The position numbers were made by a program, and so were the translations under genes. Under the pieces are notes generated by a model, which saw only the letters and a list, made by a program, of their open reading frames with translations, did no database searches and had not been told where the DNA came from. From Fen-1308 sp035319125 (GTDB lineage Bacteria > Nitrospirota > Thermodesulfovibrionia > Thermodesulfovibrionales > Dissulfurispiraceae), in NCBI GenBank assembly GCA_035319125.1, contig DATHDG010000014.1, positions 186,001 to 250,000 of the forward strand: a stretch of DNA of 64,000 nt, in the 5' to 3' direction. This document shows positions 8,945 to 17,563 of this stretch, piece by piece. The first letter of the stretch is position 1. Each line of letters begins with the position of its first letter.

Positions 8945-10669
8945 TTGATAATCGCTCAGTTCATCTTGTCGTTTCTTGTCTTCTTTATTTTCGTTTCTCC
9001 GGCAATTACAGCTGACAATATTCCAGCTTCTTCCGAACAGGCCAATCCTGCACCACAGGTTGACCAGCAGAAGGCCGACCTGGAATTTCTTCTTGGTTAC
9101 GATAATGAAATCCACGGAAAATGGGAAGCTGCTCTGAACAATTATTCCAATGCACTCAAAAAAGATCCTTCGTCGGCTTATCTGAGAACCCAGGTTGGAC
9201 GAATGCTTGTCAAGTTGGGAAAGATACCAGAGGCAATTTCAACTATGGAGCAGACAATCCGGGGAAAGCCGGATTATGTTCCTGCAATGATCTACTTGGC
9301 AGAACTATATAATTCGCAAAAGCGGGTTGATGAGGCTATTAGTTTATATAAGAAAGTTTTGAAGTTGCAGCCTGACAAAACAGAAGCTCTTATATCACTA
9401 GGTGTTATTTATGCCTCCAAGGGCGAATTTGAAAAGGCGCAGGGGTACTTCGAAGAGATATTGAAGAAAGACCCCGATAATATCATGGCTCTCTATTACT
9501 TAGGCACGGTGTTTGTCGAGAAAAAAAAGTATGATGCAGCAGAGGAGCAATTTAAGAAAATAACGGATCTGAATCCATCATTTGATGCGGCTTACTTGAA
9601 TTTGGGCCTTATAGCAGAAATCAGAGGACATGCCAAGGAAGCCGAAGAATATTACTCTCAGGCTCTGGAACTCAATCCGCAGAATATCTTCGTAAGGGAA
9701 CGGCTTGCGCAGGTATATATTTCTGACAAGTCATATGACAAGGCTGTGAAAGAGCTGGAGGAGATCGCAAAAAATATTCCCAATGTCGATGTCCACATGA
9801 AGCTAGGGATGTTATATCTTCAGGAGCGGGAATATGATAAAGCAGTTTCTGAATTTAGAATTGTCACCGAGGCGAAGCCCGGGGATATTCAATCCAGATA
9901 TTATCTCGCGCTGTCACTTGACGAATTGAAGCGTTATGACGAAGCTATAGAAGAGTTAAAGAAAATCCTCTCGAGCGATCCTAAGAACCTCAATGCATTT
10001 CTGACTCTGGCTTTTATTTACACAAAACAGAACAAGTTGGACGAGGCAGCTAAAGTATATGAGGAAATATTGACATTCGACAGTACGAAGGCTGAAATCT
10101 TCAGTCAGCTTGCGAGTTTGTATGTGCAGATGAAGGAGTATAAGAAGGCTGACAGCGTGATTTCCAGAGGGATGCAGCTATTTAAAGACAATGACGAACT
10201 CTATTTCAGCAAGGCAGTGCTTTGTGAGAAGACCGGTAAATTTGATGACATGGTTGATGCCTTGAATAAGGTCATAAAAATAAACCCTAAACATGCAGAT
10301 GCCTTAAACTATCTCGGCTATAGTTACGCAGAAAAGGGAATTCACCTGCAGGAGGCTTTTTCACTGATCCAGAAAGCGCACGATCTGAAGCCAGACAGCG
10401 GCTATATTCTTGATAGCATGGGATGGGTCTATTTCAAACTGGGCAAGTATAAGGAAGCAATCAAGTATCTGGATATGGCTATTCAATCTGTGAAGGATGA
10501 CCCGGTCTTCTTTGAGCACCTGGGCGATGTCTATAACGCAATGGGAAGACACAAGGAGGCTTTAGAAGCATGGCGGCAGGCCATTAAGTATCAGGATAAG
10601 GAAGAAGGCGTGAAAACCCGGGTTGAAGATAAAATCAAGAAGTTAGAAACTAAAGAAAAAGGCAAGTGA
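8945..10669 (+). CDS. Exported tetratricopeptide-repeat protein
   Basis: A 574-residue protein with an N-terminal hydrophobic signal segment (about residues 3-22, ending near SPAITA). About fourteen TPR units follow with the usual A/G/Y spacing, for example ALNNYSNALKKDPSSAYLRTQ and AISLYKKVLKLQPDKTEALI. The C-terminus is highly charged (EDKIKKLETKEKGK). The start is TTG 8945, with GGGGG about 6 bases upstream; the next in-frame ATG would remove the signal segment and the first repeats. TPR proteins of this kind scaffold envelope complexes or polysaccharide and pilus machinery, but no partner can be named here. A terminator lies just upstream and ispE follows after 34 bases. Confidence 0.85.
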   Translation: MIIAQFILSFLVFFIFVSPAITADNIPASSEQANPAPQVDQQKADLEFLLGYDNEIHGKWEAALNNYSNALKKDPSSAYLRTQVGRMLVKLGKIPEAISTMEQTIRGKPDYVPAMIYLAELYNSQKRVDEAISLYKKVLKLQPDKTEALISLGVIYASKGEFEKAQGYFEEILKKDPDNIMALYYLGTVFVEKKKYDAAEEQFKKITDLNPSFDAAYLNLGLIAEIRGHAKEAEEYYSQALELNPQNIFVRERLAQVYISDKSYDKAVKELEEIAKNIPNVDVHMKLGMLYLQEREYDKAVSEFRIVTEAKPGDIQSRYYLALSLDELKRYDEAIEELKKILSSDPKNLNAFLTLAFIYTKQNKLDEAAKVYEEILTFDSTKAEIFSQLASLYVQMKEYKKADSVISRGMQLFKDNDELYFSKAVLCEKTGKFDDMVDALNKVIKINPKHADALNYLGYSYAEKGIHLQEAFSLIQKAHDLKPDSGYILDSMGWVYFKLGKYKEAIKYLDMAIQSVKDDPVFFEHLGDVYNAMGRHKEALEAWRQAIKYQDKEEGVKTRVEDKIKKLETKEKGK

Positions 10670-10703
10670 TCCTTCTTTTTTTGACTGAGAACAGTTCCGT
10701 CTT

Positions 10704-11603
10704 ATGATAACCTTGCATGCTCCGGCAAAGATCAATTGGTCATTATATGTTCTTGGCAAACGCAACGATGGATATCATAATATCCTGTCGCTTATGCAGC
10801 TCATTGGCTTATACGATACGATAACTTTTGAAAAAGCAGCGGATATAGAACTTCATTGCGATATGCATATGCCACAGGAGCAGAATCTGGTATTTAGAGC
10901 CGCTGTCCTTCTGAAGGAGCAGAAACATACTGCTTTAGGAGCAAAAATAACCTTGCAAAAAGAAATACCATCCGGTGCTGGGTTGGGCGGAGGCAGCAGC
11001 GATGCCGCATATACGCTTATGGGTTTGAACCAGCTATGGGGTCTTGGATTGAAACAACAGGAATTGATGGACCTGGCAATCTCCCTGGGCTCAGATGTGC
11101 CTTTTTTCTTGGCCGGTTCTGCGGCGATAGTTAAGGGCAGGGGAGAGGTACTGCATCCTGTAATCCTGCTTAAAGCGCATTCTGTGTTGATCGTAAAGCC
11201 GGAGGTTTCTGTATCGACAGGGTGGGCCTATGGAATGATAGATGTTTCCAGGATCAACATGGATATGGTTCAGAATTTGACAAATAATGAGGAAAAGCTT
11301 AATAATATCAAGCTAATAATTAGAACCCTTGAAGATGGGCATCTGCATTCTTTGCAGATGGCGCTTCATAATGATTTTGAGATGGCAGTTTTTGAGAAGC
11401 ATCCTGAAATAGGAGAAATCAAACATAAGATGCTTGTTGCCGGCGCAGCAGCAGCTTTAATGAGCGGAAGCGGGTCGGCTGTATTTGGTCTTTTTGAAAC
11501 ATATGAAAAAGCGGTTGAAACAGCCGCTTTATTCCCTTCTTTCTGGAACCGGATTGTAGGTACGCATCAAGCCGGAAATGATGGGTTAGCATTTACCCAT
11601 TAA
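10704..11603 (+). CDS. ispE: 4-diphosphocytidyl-2-C-methyl-D-erythritol kinase
   Basis: A 299-residue GHMP-family kinase of the non-mevalonate (MEP) isoprenoid pathway, which phosphorylates CDP-methylerythritol. It shows the N-terminal APAKINWSLYVLGKRNDGYHNILSLM signature, the glycine-rich ATP loop PSGAGLGGGSSDAAYTLMGL, the SDVPFFLAG motif, and the C-terminal MSGSGSAVFGLF segment. Length fits the family. The downstream tRNA-Gln, prs, rplY and pth follow the order often seen in bacteria (ispE-prs-rplY-pth), which supports the assignment. Confidence 0.96.
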   Translation: MITLHAPAKINWSLYVLGKRNDGYHNILSLMQLIGLYDTITFEKAADIELHCDMHMPQEQNLVFRAAVLLKEQKHTALGAKITLQKEIPSGAGLGGGSSDAAYTLMGLNQLWGLGLKQQELMDLAISLGSDVPFFLAGSAAIVKGRGEVLHPVILLKAHSVLIVKPEVSVSTGWAYGMIDVSRINMDMVQNLTNNEEKLNNIKLIIRTLEDGHLHSLQMALHNDFEMAVFEKHPEIGEIKHKMLVAGAAAALMSGSGSAVFGLFETYEKAVETAALFPSFWNRIVGTHQAGNDGLAFTH

Positions 11604-11605
11604 TT

Positions 11606-11677
11606 TGGGGCGTCGACAAGTGGAAAGTCAGCAGATTTTGGATCTGCCATCCCCAGGTTCGAATCCTGGCGCCCCAG
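11606..11677 (+). tRNA. tRNA-Gln (TTG anticodon)
   Basis: The acceptor strands TGGGGCG and CGCCCCA pair fully, with discriminator G. The anticodon arm GCAGA-TTTTGGA-TCTGC gives anticodon TTG at 11638-11640. The T arm is CCAGG-TTCGAAT-CCTGG. The D arm is GAC-AAGTGGAAA-GTC. The first base T is typical of tRNA-Gln. CCA is not encoded. It lies 3 bases after the ispE stop, so it is probably processed out of the ispE-prs transcript. Confidence 0.95.
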
Positions 11678-11738
11678 TCAGTTTGTGCTTTAGGCACGGG
11701 AGGGTTTATTAGATTTGAAATCATGGGGGAGATTGAGT

Positions 11739-12680
11739 ATGCCTAACGGAATTCAGCTTATCACTGGCAATGCTAACAGGGGGCTGGCAGCAAAGGTCAG
11801 CGAATATATAGGGATTCCATTGACCGATACAACCGTCACCACTTTCAGTGACGGAGAGCTTATGGTGCAGATTAATGATAATGTCAGGGGGTCGGATGTT
11901 TTTGTGCTGCAGTCGACCTGCACACCAATCAATAATAATATTATGGAACTGCTTCTTATTATAGATGCTCTTAAGCGGGCCTCTGCCAGCAGAATCACAG
12001 CAGTGATACCATATTACGGATATGCCAGGCAGGACAGGAAAGTACAGCCGCGCGTGCCCATTTCTTCCAAGCTTGTTGCTGATCTGCTTACAGCGGCTGG
12101 AACAAACCGCATCCTTACGATAGACTTGCATGCGGGGCAGATACAGGGCTTCTTCAATATTCCGGTCGATCATTTATATGCTGCCCCTGTTTTGCATGAT
12201 TACTTTAGAAATTGCGAGTTTAAAGACCTTGTAATCGTGTCTCCAGATGCAGGTGGTGTTGAAAGGGCCAGATCATTTGCAAGAAGGCTCGATGCTTCTC
12301 TGGCGATTATAGATAAAAGGCGTGAAGCTGCCAATGTATCGAAGGTTATGCATGTAATTGGAGATGTAAAAGGTATGGATGCTATTATTCTTGACGACAT
12401 GGTAGACACTGCAGGGACTACTACACAGGCTGCTCGGGCTCTTATGGATAATGGTGCACGCCGTGTCTTGGCTGCTTGCACGCATGCAGTGCTTTCAGGG
12501 CCTGCAATAGAGAGGATAAATTCATCCCCTCTTGAAAAGGTGATAGCTACTGATACCATACCTCTTGATGATAAACTTTCGATTTGCAGCAAATTGAGGA
12601 TTCAGTCCGTAGCATCACTTTTGGGAGAAGCGATAAAGCGAATTCATGAAGAGAGTTCAGTGAGTTCATTATTTTCATAA
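11739..12680 (+). CDS. prs: Ribose-phosphate pyrophosphokinase
   Basis: PRPP synthase, which makes 5-phosphoribosyl diphosphate from ribose-5-phosphate and ATP for purine, pyrimidine, His and Trp synthesis. It shows TFSDGEL, NVRGSDVFVLQST, the ATP-binding YYGYARQDRK, the metal-binding DLHAGQIQGFF, and the PRPP loop ILDDMVDTAGTT. ATG 11739 (GGGGGAG about 8 bases upstream) gives 313 residues, the usual length. A longer reading from TTG 11715 adds eight residues without support. It lies between tRNA-Gln and rplY. Confidence 0.96.
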   Translation: MPNGIQLITGNANRGLAAKVSEYIGIPLTDTTVTTFSDGELMVQINDNVRGSDVFVLQSTCTPINNNIMELLLIIDALKRASASRITAVIPYYGYARQDRKVQPRVPISSKLVADLLTAAGTNRILTIDLHAGQIQGFFNIPVDHLYAAPVLHDYFRNCEFKDLVIVSPDAGGVERARSFARRLDASLAIIDKRREAANVSKVMHVIGDVKGMDAIILDDMVDTAGTTTQAARALMDNGARRVLAACTHAVLSGPAIERINSSPLEKVIATDTIPLDDKLSICSKLRIQSVASLLGEAIKRIHEESSVSSLFS

Positions 12681-12716
12681 TAAATCGAATTAAGCAATAT
12701 ATTTTAGGAGGTAATT

Positions 12717-13376
12717 ATGGAGAAGCATAATCTTAATGTTTCAAGCAGAGCAGCTCTAGGCAAGGGAGGCGCCCGCGGTCTTAGAAGGAAGGAACTGATT
12801 CCGGGAGTCATGTATCGTGGCGGAGACTCTTTGCCGATAGAAATTGCTGCAAAGGAGCTGTCTCAGTTCATAAGTAAGACGGCAGGCGAACAGGTTCTTG
12901 TCAACCTTAATTTCCACAATGACACAAAAATGGCCATAGTCAAGGATTACCAGGTGGATCCGATACGCGGTGGCTTGCTCCATGTTGATTTTCAGGAGAT
13001 TTCAGCAACGGAGGAGATCAAGATATCTGTTCACATAGTGACTACCGGCGAGTCAATAGGGGTCAAGAGAGATAAAGGTATTCTGCAATACGGAGTAAGA
13101 GAAATGGAGATCGAGTGCCTGCCTGAGAAGATCCCCGGGCATATAACCGTTGATATTTCGAATCTGGGCATCGGGCAGTCGATTCATGTAAGGGATATTC
13201 AGCTTGGGGAAGGGATCAAGCTTTTGTCAGATCCTGGAGAGATGATTATTGCTGTTACTACCATCAAGGAAGAGGTGGCTGCTGCGCCTGAAGCCGCTGC
13301 TGAAGTAGCTGAGCCGGAAGTAATAAAAAAGGGTAAAAAACCTGAGGAAGGCGAAGAGAAAGAAAAAGAAAAATAA
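12717..13376 (+). CDS. rplY: Large ribosomal subunit protein bL25 (TL5/CTC type)
   Basis: A 219-residue two-domain bL25 that binds 5S rRNA. The N-terminal domain (SSRAALGKGGARGLRRKELIPGVMYRG) is the 5S-binding part. The second beta domain (EEIKISVHIVTTGESIGVKRDKGILQYG) marks the long TL5/CTC form. An Ala/Glu/Lys-rich, probably disordered tail ends the protein. AGGAGG lies just upstream of the ATG. The prs-rplY-pth order is widespread. Confidence 0.95.
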   Translation: MEKHNLNVSSRAALGKGGARGLRRKELIPGVMYRGGDSLPIEIAAKELSQFISKTAGEQVLVNLNFHNDTKMAIVKDYQVDPIRGGLLHVDFQEISATEEIKISVHIVTTGESIGVKRDKGILQYGVREMEIECLPEKIPGHITVDISNLGIGQSIHVRDIQLGEGIKLLSDPGEMIIAVTTIKEEVAAAPEAAAEVAEPEVIKKGKKPEEGEEKEKEK

Positions 13377-13380
13377 TCTT

Positions 13381-13436
13381 GGGGGCGTCGTGTCTTTGCG
13401 GGACTATTATTATGCGCGCGGGCAGGCGCCTTTTTT
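13381..13436 (+). terminator. Possible intrinsic terminator after rplY
   Basis: GGCGTC near 13385 can pair with GGCGCC at 13425-13430, which is followed directly by TTTTTT. The stem is only 6-8 bp including wobble pairs and the loop is large, so termination is likely partial. pth starts 26 bases further on. Confidence 0.4.
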
Positions 13437-13461
13437 CTGTTAGAATGCTTCAGTAAAGAAT

Positions 13462-14040
13462 ATGTGGTTAATTGCTGGACTCGGTAATCCGGGTGAAAAA
13501 TATTCGGCTACGCGCCATAATATCGGGTTCATGGTGCTTGACGATCTTGCTGAAAGAAACAGCATATCGTTTTCTGCCAAGGATGAGTATCTGATCGGCA
13601 AAGGCACAATAGAGCGCGTCAATGCAACTCTTATTAAACCGCTCACTTACATGAATCTTAGCGGTGCTCCAATTAAAAAAGTTCTAAAGAAGAGCAATCT
13701 CATCCACGATGGAGAAATCAGTAATCTCATAGTCGTCCATGACGATTTGGATCTTAACGTAGGAATTGTAAAGATAAGGAGAAATGGATCTTCAGGCGGT
13801 CATAAGGGGATAGAATCCATAATTGGCGAAACCGGCACAAAGGAATTTATCAGGATCAAGATTGGTATTGGAAGGGACTCCGGAATCCCCGTGGAGGATT
13901 TTGTGCTTCGCAAATTCAGACCGGCTGAAAAGAAGGGCATTGAAGATGGTATACTCAAAGCAGTGAATGCAATCGAATTGATTCTTGCCGGCGGCATTGA
14001 GAAGGCTATGAATGAATGTAACCGAGCCGCTAAAACATAG
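13462..14040 (+). CDS. pth: Peptidyl-tRNA hydrolase
   Basis: A 192-residue Pth that frees tRNA from peptidyl-tRNAs dropped by the ribosome. It shows AGLGNPGEKYSATRHNIGFMVLDDLA with the catalytic His, PLTYMNLSGAPI, VVHDDLDL with the catalytic Asp, and the GGHKGIESI loop. It follows rplY as in many genomes. Its end overlaps the start of pepA by 29 bases. Confidence 0.96.
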   Translation: MWLIAGLGNPGEKYSATRHNIGFMVLDDLAERNSISFSAKDEYLIGKGTIERVNATLIKPLTYMNLSGAPIKKVLKKSNLIHDGEISNLIVVHDDLDLNVGIVKIRRNGSSGGHKGIESIIGETGTKEFIRIKIGIGRDSGIPVEDFVLRKFRPAEKKGIEDGILKAVNAIELILAGGIEKAMNECNRAAKT

Positions 14041-15544
14041 AATCGCTGATATGAATATCATCATAAAAAATATACCTGAAGAACAAATCATCTCGGACGT
14101 CCTTATTCTGCCTTTCTTTGAAGATCAATTCATTGAGTTGTACGACAGTATTGACAAGTTTGTTGGTGGACTTATTTCAGCAGTCTGCAGGTCAGGGGAT
14201 TTTACCGGTAAACTTGGACAGGTCATGCTGCTTCCGGCACGGCAGATAAATTCGTCCAGGCTATTGTTTGCCGGATTAGGTAAGCTGGATGAGATTACAC
14301 AGGAGAGGATACGCCAGGCAGGATCGAAGGCATTTTCTGCGCTGCGTGACCTTGGTGTTGCTGATATTGCGTTATCGACAAAAGTCTTGAATCTGACGGC
14401 ACCTGGAAACAAATTTGCTCAGAAACCGGCTTTTTATTTCATAGAAGGCGGGCTGCTTGGCATGCACCGCTTCGAAAGATATAAGACAGGATTGAAGAGC
14501 AAGAAAGGCGGCAAGGCAAAGCAGAATGTTTCGACTATTTCAGTCATTGATGCAGACAAATTGTTTAACGGCGTCTGGCTTCTGAATGTTACAGCTGCAA
14601 CATGCCTGGCTAGGGATCTTATAAATACCCCGGCGAATGATCTGACGCCGTCCGCATTTGCAGAGCTTGCAAAGTCAACGGGGAGCAATCAGATAAAGGT
14701 TAAGGTGCTCGAAAGAAAAGAAATTGAAAAAATTGGAATGGGAGCATATCTTGCCGTGACAAAAGGGTCGGATCAGCCCCCTAAATTTGTCATCATGGAA
14801 TACGAAGGGAAAAAGGAAAAGTCGCTTGTCTTAATCGGCAAGTCTGTAACCTTTGATAGCGGCGGGCTTGATATAAAACCGGGCGAAGGCATGGAAAGAA
14901 TGAAGTATGATATGGCTGGAGGGGCAGTCGTGCTTGCTGTCATGAAGACAATTTCAGAAATGAGATTGCCTGTGAAAGTCACTGCAATACTGCCGGCCGT
15001 AGAAAATCTGATCGGCGGAAGTGCAACCAGGCCTGGCGATGTGGTAAAGACGCTAAGCGGTAAGACCGTGGAGATTATCAGCACTGATGCAGAAGGCAGG
15101 CTTACGCTTGCAGATGCTGTTGGATATGCCATAAAATATATAAAGCCGCGCGCAATTATAGATATAGCGACTCTCACCGGAGCGTGCAGTATGGCATTTG
15201 GTGGCGAGGCAATAGCGATGATGGGCACAGATTCTGAGCTTATGAGTCATCTTAGGGTAGTCTCCGAAGAGGTGCATGAAAGAGTTTGGCCCATGCCCTT
15301 GTTTGATGAATATGGAGAATACCTGAAGAGCGACATTGCCGATATTAAGAATGTAGGCGGCAGGAAAGGGGCGCTGTCATCATCGGCGTATTTCTTGAAG
15401 GAATTCACTGGTGATACACCATGGATTCATCTGGATATCGCCGGCGCAGCCTGGAGCGATAAAGACCGCCCGTATTCTGCCAAAGGCGCTACTGGAGTGG
15501 GGGTTAGACTGCTGCTAAATTTGATTAAGGAGATTTCCCAATGA
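14012..15544 (+). CDS. pepA: Leucyl aminopeptidase (M17 family)
   Basis: A 510-residue cytosolic M17 aminopeptidase that removes N-terminal residues with two metal ions. The C-terminal catalytic domain shows LIGKSVTFDSGGLDIKP, the GAVVLAVM segment, the NTDAEGRL-like STDAEGRLTLADAV, and the TLTGACSMAFG region. The Lys and the Asp/Glu ligands lie in these motifs. ATG 14012 has GAGAAGG 6 bases upstream. ATG 14051 is a possible shorter start but has no such site. It overlaps pth by 29 bases and the next gene by 4 bases, suggesting coupled translation. Confidence 0.94.
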   Translation: MNVTEPLKHRIADMNIIIKNIPEEQIISDVLILPFFEDQFIELYDSIDKFVGGLISAVCRSGDFTGKLGQVMLLPARQINSSRLLFAGLGKLDEITQERIRQAGSKAFSALRDLGVADIALSTKVLNLTAPGNKFAQKPAFYFIEGGLLGMHRFERYKTGLKSKKGGKAKQNVSTISVIDADKLFNGVWLLNVTAATCLARDLINTPANDLTPSAFAELAKSTGSNQIKVKVLERKEIEKIGMGAYLAVTKGSDQPPKFVIMEYEGKKEKSLVLIGKSVTFDSGGLDIKPGEGMERMKYDMAGGAVVLAVMKTISEMRLPVKVTAILPAVENLIGGSATRPGDVVKTLSGKTVEIISTDAEGRLTLADAVGYAIKYIKPRAIIDIATLTGACSMAFGGEAIAMMGTDSELMSHLRVVSEEVHERVWPMPLFDEYGEYLKSDIADIKNVGGRKGALSSSAYFLKEFTGDTPWIHLDIAGAAWSDKDRPYSAKGATGVGVRLLLNLIKEISQ

Positions 15545-16224
15545 TATACATGATTATAGTTCTAGTAGTGCTTGCACTTCCATCAATGGCTTTCGCCTGG
15601 GGTCCAATGACGCACATATATCTGGGAAATGAAATATTCTCTTTTGCTCCGCTTCTTCCCGCCGGTATATTGGCTCTTATAAGGAAATACAGACAGGATT
15701 TCTTATATGGCAATTTGATGGCAGACACAATTCTTGGGAAGAAATATCTTCCTGATGATAAAAGTTCGCATAGTTGGGAGATGGCTTTCAATCTGCTTGA
15801 CTATGCCAAGACCGGCCCCGAAAAAGCCTTTGTCTACGGCTATCTTTGCCATCTGGCGGCAGACACAGTAGCCCACGAGACTCTGACCGAGGACCTGAAG
15901 GATGTGGGGCACACGTGGCTTGAATTGAAGGCTGACAGCGTAATAGACAAGGTTTACTGGCTTCAGTATGTCACAATGAACCGACAGATGAAAAAGAAGC
16001 ATGAGAGATTTCTTGAGGAATCTGTTGAAAGCTATATTTTTTCCTTTAAGACAAATAAAAGGATATATAAGGGGATTGTATTTCTCTCGCTTCTGAACAA
16101 GAAAAGAAAGAGAGGGATTGATAAAGAGCATATAGAACGGCTGCATGGTGAGTCTATTCTCAGAATGGTGGATCTCCTTAGCAATGGCAAGAAATCGGAC
16201 GTCGCGGAAAGAAGCCCTTTATAA
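15541..16224 (+). CDS. Zinc-dependent phospholipase C-like protein
   Basis: A 227-residue protein with a signal peptide (residues 1-19, ending FAWGP). The mature N-terminus AWGPMTHIYLGNEI is typical of the zinc-dependent PLC family, in which the N-terminal Trp and His ligate zinc. Further His residues fit the metal site: DDKSSHSWEMA, YGYLCHLAADTVAHE. The C-terminal 80 residues are Lys-rich. Starting ATG overlaps the pepA end by 4 bases. Proteins of this kind are often annotated as zinc-dependent PLC without proven substrate, and that caution applies here. An export role in lipid or phosphate-ester hydrolysis is inference. Confidence 0.75.
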   Translation: MIYMIIVLVVLALPSMAFAWGPMTHIYLGNEIFSFAPLLPAGILALIRKYRQDFLYGNLMADTILGKKYLPDDKSSHSWEMAFNLLDYAKTGPEKAFVYGYLCHLAADTVAHETLTEDLKDVGHTWLELKADSVIDKVYWLQYVTMNRQMKKKHERFLEESVESYIFSFKTNKRIYKGIVFLSLLNKKRKRGIDKEHIERLHGESILRMVDLLSNGKKSDVAERSPL

Positions 16225-16312
16225 TAATCCTCTTTGTCCGCAAACTATATTTCTAACAAGAAAGCGCTATTTTAATAATTTCTATTATGATTGTCTCTGA
16301 AAAGCAACTACG

Positions 16313-17548
16313 ATGTTAGATAAATGCTATCTTCAGCCTGCCTTTGCAGTTGAAATGCTTCTGGAAAAGCTTTCCGGTTATATCACTTCCGTGGAAAAAC
16401 AGCGTATAGAAGAATGCTATGGCAGAGTAGCGGCTTCAGACATACTATCGCCCGAAGACCTGCCTGGTTTTGCACGGGCTACAATGGACGGATACGCACT
16501 AAAAGCAGCTGATACGTATGCGGCCAAAGAAACTATACCGGCTTGCCTGAAAATTAGTGGCGAGGTTTTTATGGGCGAGAACCCCGGCTTTGAAATAATC
16601 TCGGGGCAAGCTGCGAAAATTCCGACGGGTGGAATGATTCCTCCAGGTGCTGATGCCGTGGTTATGCTGGAGCATACACGATCAATATCAGATGATACGA
16701 TAGAGATACTTGAGCCGGTTGCACAGGGTGAAAACGCCATCAAAAGAGATGGAGATACCAGAAAAGGCTCGGTTGTGATCCGGAAAGGAAGAAAACTAAG
16801 GGCGCAAGACGTTGGGGCGCTGGCTGGTACAGGCATAACTTCAATTGATGTATTCAAAAAACCGATAGTTAATCTGCTTTCTACTGGAGATGAAATTGTA
16901 CCGGCCGACTGCCGGGTCAGTCAGGGGCAGGTAAGAGACATAAACTCTTTTACGCTTTCCGGTCTGATATCTGAAGAAGGCGGGGTTGTATACAAAAAAT
17001 GGATTTTAAAGGATGATTACAATACAATCAGAAATTGTGTTGAACAATCACTTCAGGAGGCGGACCTGATTGTCATCATAGGCGGCACATCTGCCGGGAC
17101 TCGGGACATGACCGCAAAGATCATAGATGACATAGGTAATCCAGGAGTGCTTTTTCACGGAGTAGCAGTGAAACCGTGCAAACCCCTGATCGGAGGCATT
17201 GTGCAGGATAAGCCTGTTCTTGGACTGCCCGGCCACCCGGCTGCAGCAGTCGTTTCATTCAATCTTTTCATCGCGCCTTTAATCAGGCGGCTGTCAGGCG
17301 CCGATTTATCTCCAAGGTTTATGAAGACGGTAAGAGCTAGAATGGGAAAGTGCATTGTATCGGCTGCCGGTAGAGAAGATCACATCCGGGTTTATGTAGA
17401 ACATCGGGAGGGAGAACTTGAAGCAATTCCCATTTTTGGGAAATCTGGATTAATTACTACGCTTGTCAATGCGGATGGAATTGTCATAATTCCTTCCTCA
17501 AAATTGGGAATCGACAAGGGTGAATCGGTTACAGTAAATCTCTTTTAG
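16313..17548 (+). CDS. moeA: Molybdopterin molybdotransferase
   Basis: A 411-residue MoeA that inserts molybdenum into adenylylated molybdopterin, the last step of Mo-cofactor synthesis. It shows LPGFARATMDGYALKAAD, AAKIPTGGMIPPGADAVVMLE, the GDEIV segment, GGTSAGTRDM, and VLGLPGHPAAAVVSFNLF. The C-terminal beta domain is present. hypD follows after 15 bases, so the pair probably forms an operon of metal-cofactor genes. The 88 bases upstream hold no clear promoter. Confidence 0.95.
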   Translation: MLDKCYLQPAFAVEMLLEKLSGYITSVEKQRIEECYGRVAASDILSPEDLPGFARATMDGYALKAADTYAAKETIPACLKISGEVFMGENPGFEIISGQAAKIPTGGMIPPGADAVVMLEHTRSISDDTIEILEPVAQGENAIKRDGDTRKGSVVIRKGRKLRAQDVGALAGTGITSIDVFKKPIVNLLSTGDEIVPADCRVSQGQVRDINSFTLSGLISEEGGVVYKKWILKDDYNTIRNCVEQSLQEADLIVIIGGTSAGTRDMTAKIIDDIGNPGVLFHGVAVKPCKPLIGGIVQDKPVLGLPGHPAAAVVSFNLFIAPLIRRLSGADLSPRFMKTVRARMGKCIVSAAGREDHIRVYVEHREGELEAIPIFGKSGLITTLVNADGIVIIPSSKLGIDKGESVTVNLF

Positions 17549-17563
17549 GGGGTTGTTTCAGAC

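Noticed and set aside
12200..12592. 130-codon minus-strand ORF in prs
   Set aside because: Antisense shadow of the conserved PRPP-synthase frame.
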